In this document: in pieces, positions 4,822-5,186 of the stretch
How the letters are laid out: every line of letters starts with the position of its first letter
How positions within the stretch are numbered: position 1 is the stretch's first letter
Origin: an uncultured Francisella sp.
Lineage (GTDB): Bacteria; Pseudomonadota; Gammaproteobacteria; Burkholderiales; Neisseriaceae
Assembly: GCA_943913655.1 (NCBI GenBank)
Contig: CALTZA010000021.1
Coordinates: 1-5,186, forward strand
Direction: 5' to 3'
Length of the DNA stretch: 5,186 nt
Program-made: the position numbers and the translations under genes
The notes under the pieces: generated by a model
The model's input: only the letters and a program-made list of their open reading frames with translations
Databases searched by the model: none
What the model was told of the DNA's origin: nothing

Positions 4822-5103
4822 TTATTTTCTACGTGTTTTCTTGTCGTCTGCAGCGTGACCTTTGTAAGTACGAGTTGGTGCAAATTCACCAAGTTTGTGA
4901 CCTACCATGTCTTCTTGGATGTAAACAGGTACGTGTTTACGTCCATCATAAACTGCGATAGTGTAACCAATGAAACTTGGGAAGATCGTTGAACGACGTG
5001 ACCAAGTTTTGATAACTTTTTTCTTTTCGTCGTTAGCTTGAGCTTCAACTTTTTTCATCAAATGCTCATCGACGAAAGGTCCTTTTTTAAGACTGCGTCC
5101 CAT
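4822..5103 (-). CDS. rpsS: 30S ribosomal protein S19
   Basis: S19 binds the 3' domain of 16S rRNA in the head, near the A-site finger and in complex with S13. With a start at 5103 the product is 93 residues, the normal family length, opening [19 protein letters not shown]. The RNA-binding block [20 protein letters not shown] (residues 33-52), [11 protein letters not shown] and the signature [17 protein letters not shown] are all present. A longer reading from an upstream ATG at 5151 is possible in the same frame but would add a 16-residue non-conserved extension; the inner start has AAGGAG (5120-5115) eleven bases upstream and matches the family exactly. It is the first gene of the window, presumably following rplB, and its TAA stop is fused to the rplV ribosome binding site. 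Confidence 0.98.
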
Positions 5104-5186
5104 TTTAATATTTTCTCCTTTAAATATAGTACCACAGCGGCTTGCGCTCACGAGGAGCGCTACCGAGCTGGCGGATTATCTAGCAC
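5104..5186 (-). other. leader upstream of rpsS, likely rplB-rpsS spacer
   Basis: This edge region contains no recognisable coding sequence; I could not identify the C-terminus of L2, the usual upstream neighbour. It holds a GC-rich hairpin (5135-5170) and the rpsS ribosome binding site AAGGAG (5120-5115). The base composition is markedly richer in G and C than the surrounding genes. The true upstream limit of the spacer is outside the window. Confidence 0.55.
5135..5170 (-). promoter_or_regulatory. GC-rich hairpin upstream of rpsS
   Basis: On the mRNA strand GCGCTC (5160-5155) pairs perfectly with GAGCGC (5149-5144) around the loop CTCGT. Outside it CGG (5165-5163) can pair with CCG (5140-5138), and CAG (5170-5168) with CTG (5137-5135), with small internal loops and a bulge. 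It ends 15 bases before the rpsS ribosome binding site. There is no U-tract directly after it, so it is more likely a leader or stability structure than a terminator. Confidence 0.55.

Noticed and set aside
4506..4961. 151-codon plus-strand open frame opposite rplV and rpsS
   Set aside because: It spans two well-supported genes on the other strand; its length follows from their codon bias. No start signal or protein family is visible.
5122..5134. Extended -10 promoter element TGGTACTAT upstream of rpsS
   Set aside because: Only four of six -10 bases match and no -35 hexamer is found at the right distance; rpsS is expected to be read from an upstream promoter.
5104..5151. N-terminal extension of S19 from an upstream ATG at 5151
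   Set aside because: The extension is not part of any S19 family pattern, runs through the GC-rich hairpin, and the inner ATG at 5103 has its own ribosome binding site and gives the exact 93-residue family length.

Overview
The window is a stretch of the S10-spc ribosomal-protein gene cluster of a low-GC Gram-positive bacterium, almost certainly a Streptococcus. Twelve ribosomal-protein genes all lie on the minus strand, so transcription runs from right to left. In transcription order they are rpsS, rplV, rpsC, rplP, rpmC, rpsQ, rplN, rplX, rplE, rpsN, rpsH and rplF, the last cut off by the left edge. The streptococcal assignment rests on the protein sequences (a 61-residue four-cysteine S14, a 68-residue L29 and an S8 starting MVMTDPIADF), the strong GGAG-type ribosome binding sites and AT-rich codon use. 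I cannot resolve the species from sequence alone.

Layout, right to left. Positions 5104-5186 are a leader for rpsS, presumably the spacer after rplB, and hold a GC-rich hairpin. From 5103 to 2488 seven genes are packed with gaps of 3 to 25 bases; several stop codons are fused to the next Shine-Dalgarno sequence, which suggests translational coupling. A 77-base gap with tandem hairpins separates rplN from rplX. Then rplX, rplE and rpsN follow tightly. A 284-base spacer lies between rpsN and rpsH, and a 186-base spacer between rpsH and rplF. These two spacers are the only parts not explained by ordinary operon content.

The products are structural parts of the two ribosomal subunits: S19, S3, S17, S14 and S8 of 30S, and L22, L16, L29, L14, L24, L5 and L6 of 50S. 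They are presumably co-transcribed from a promoter upstream of the window, with downstream spc genes (usually rplR, rpsE and so on) beyond position 1. All twelve genes look intact, with full-length products and no frameshifts, except that rplF is truncated by the window edge. All eleven visible stop codons are TAA. rpsC alone starts with GTG.

No mobile element, CRISPR array, tRNA, rRNA or clear intrinsic terminator is visible. The best candidates for something undescribed are the structured spacers flanking rpsH. They share a 12-13 base motif placed on the 5' arm of a hairpin in each, and the larger one also contains a 78-codon open frame without a recognisable start. These are hypotheses read by eye from inverted repeats; no folding or database search was possible.
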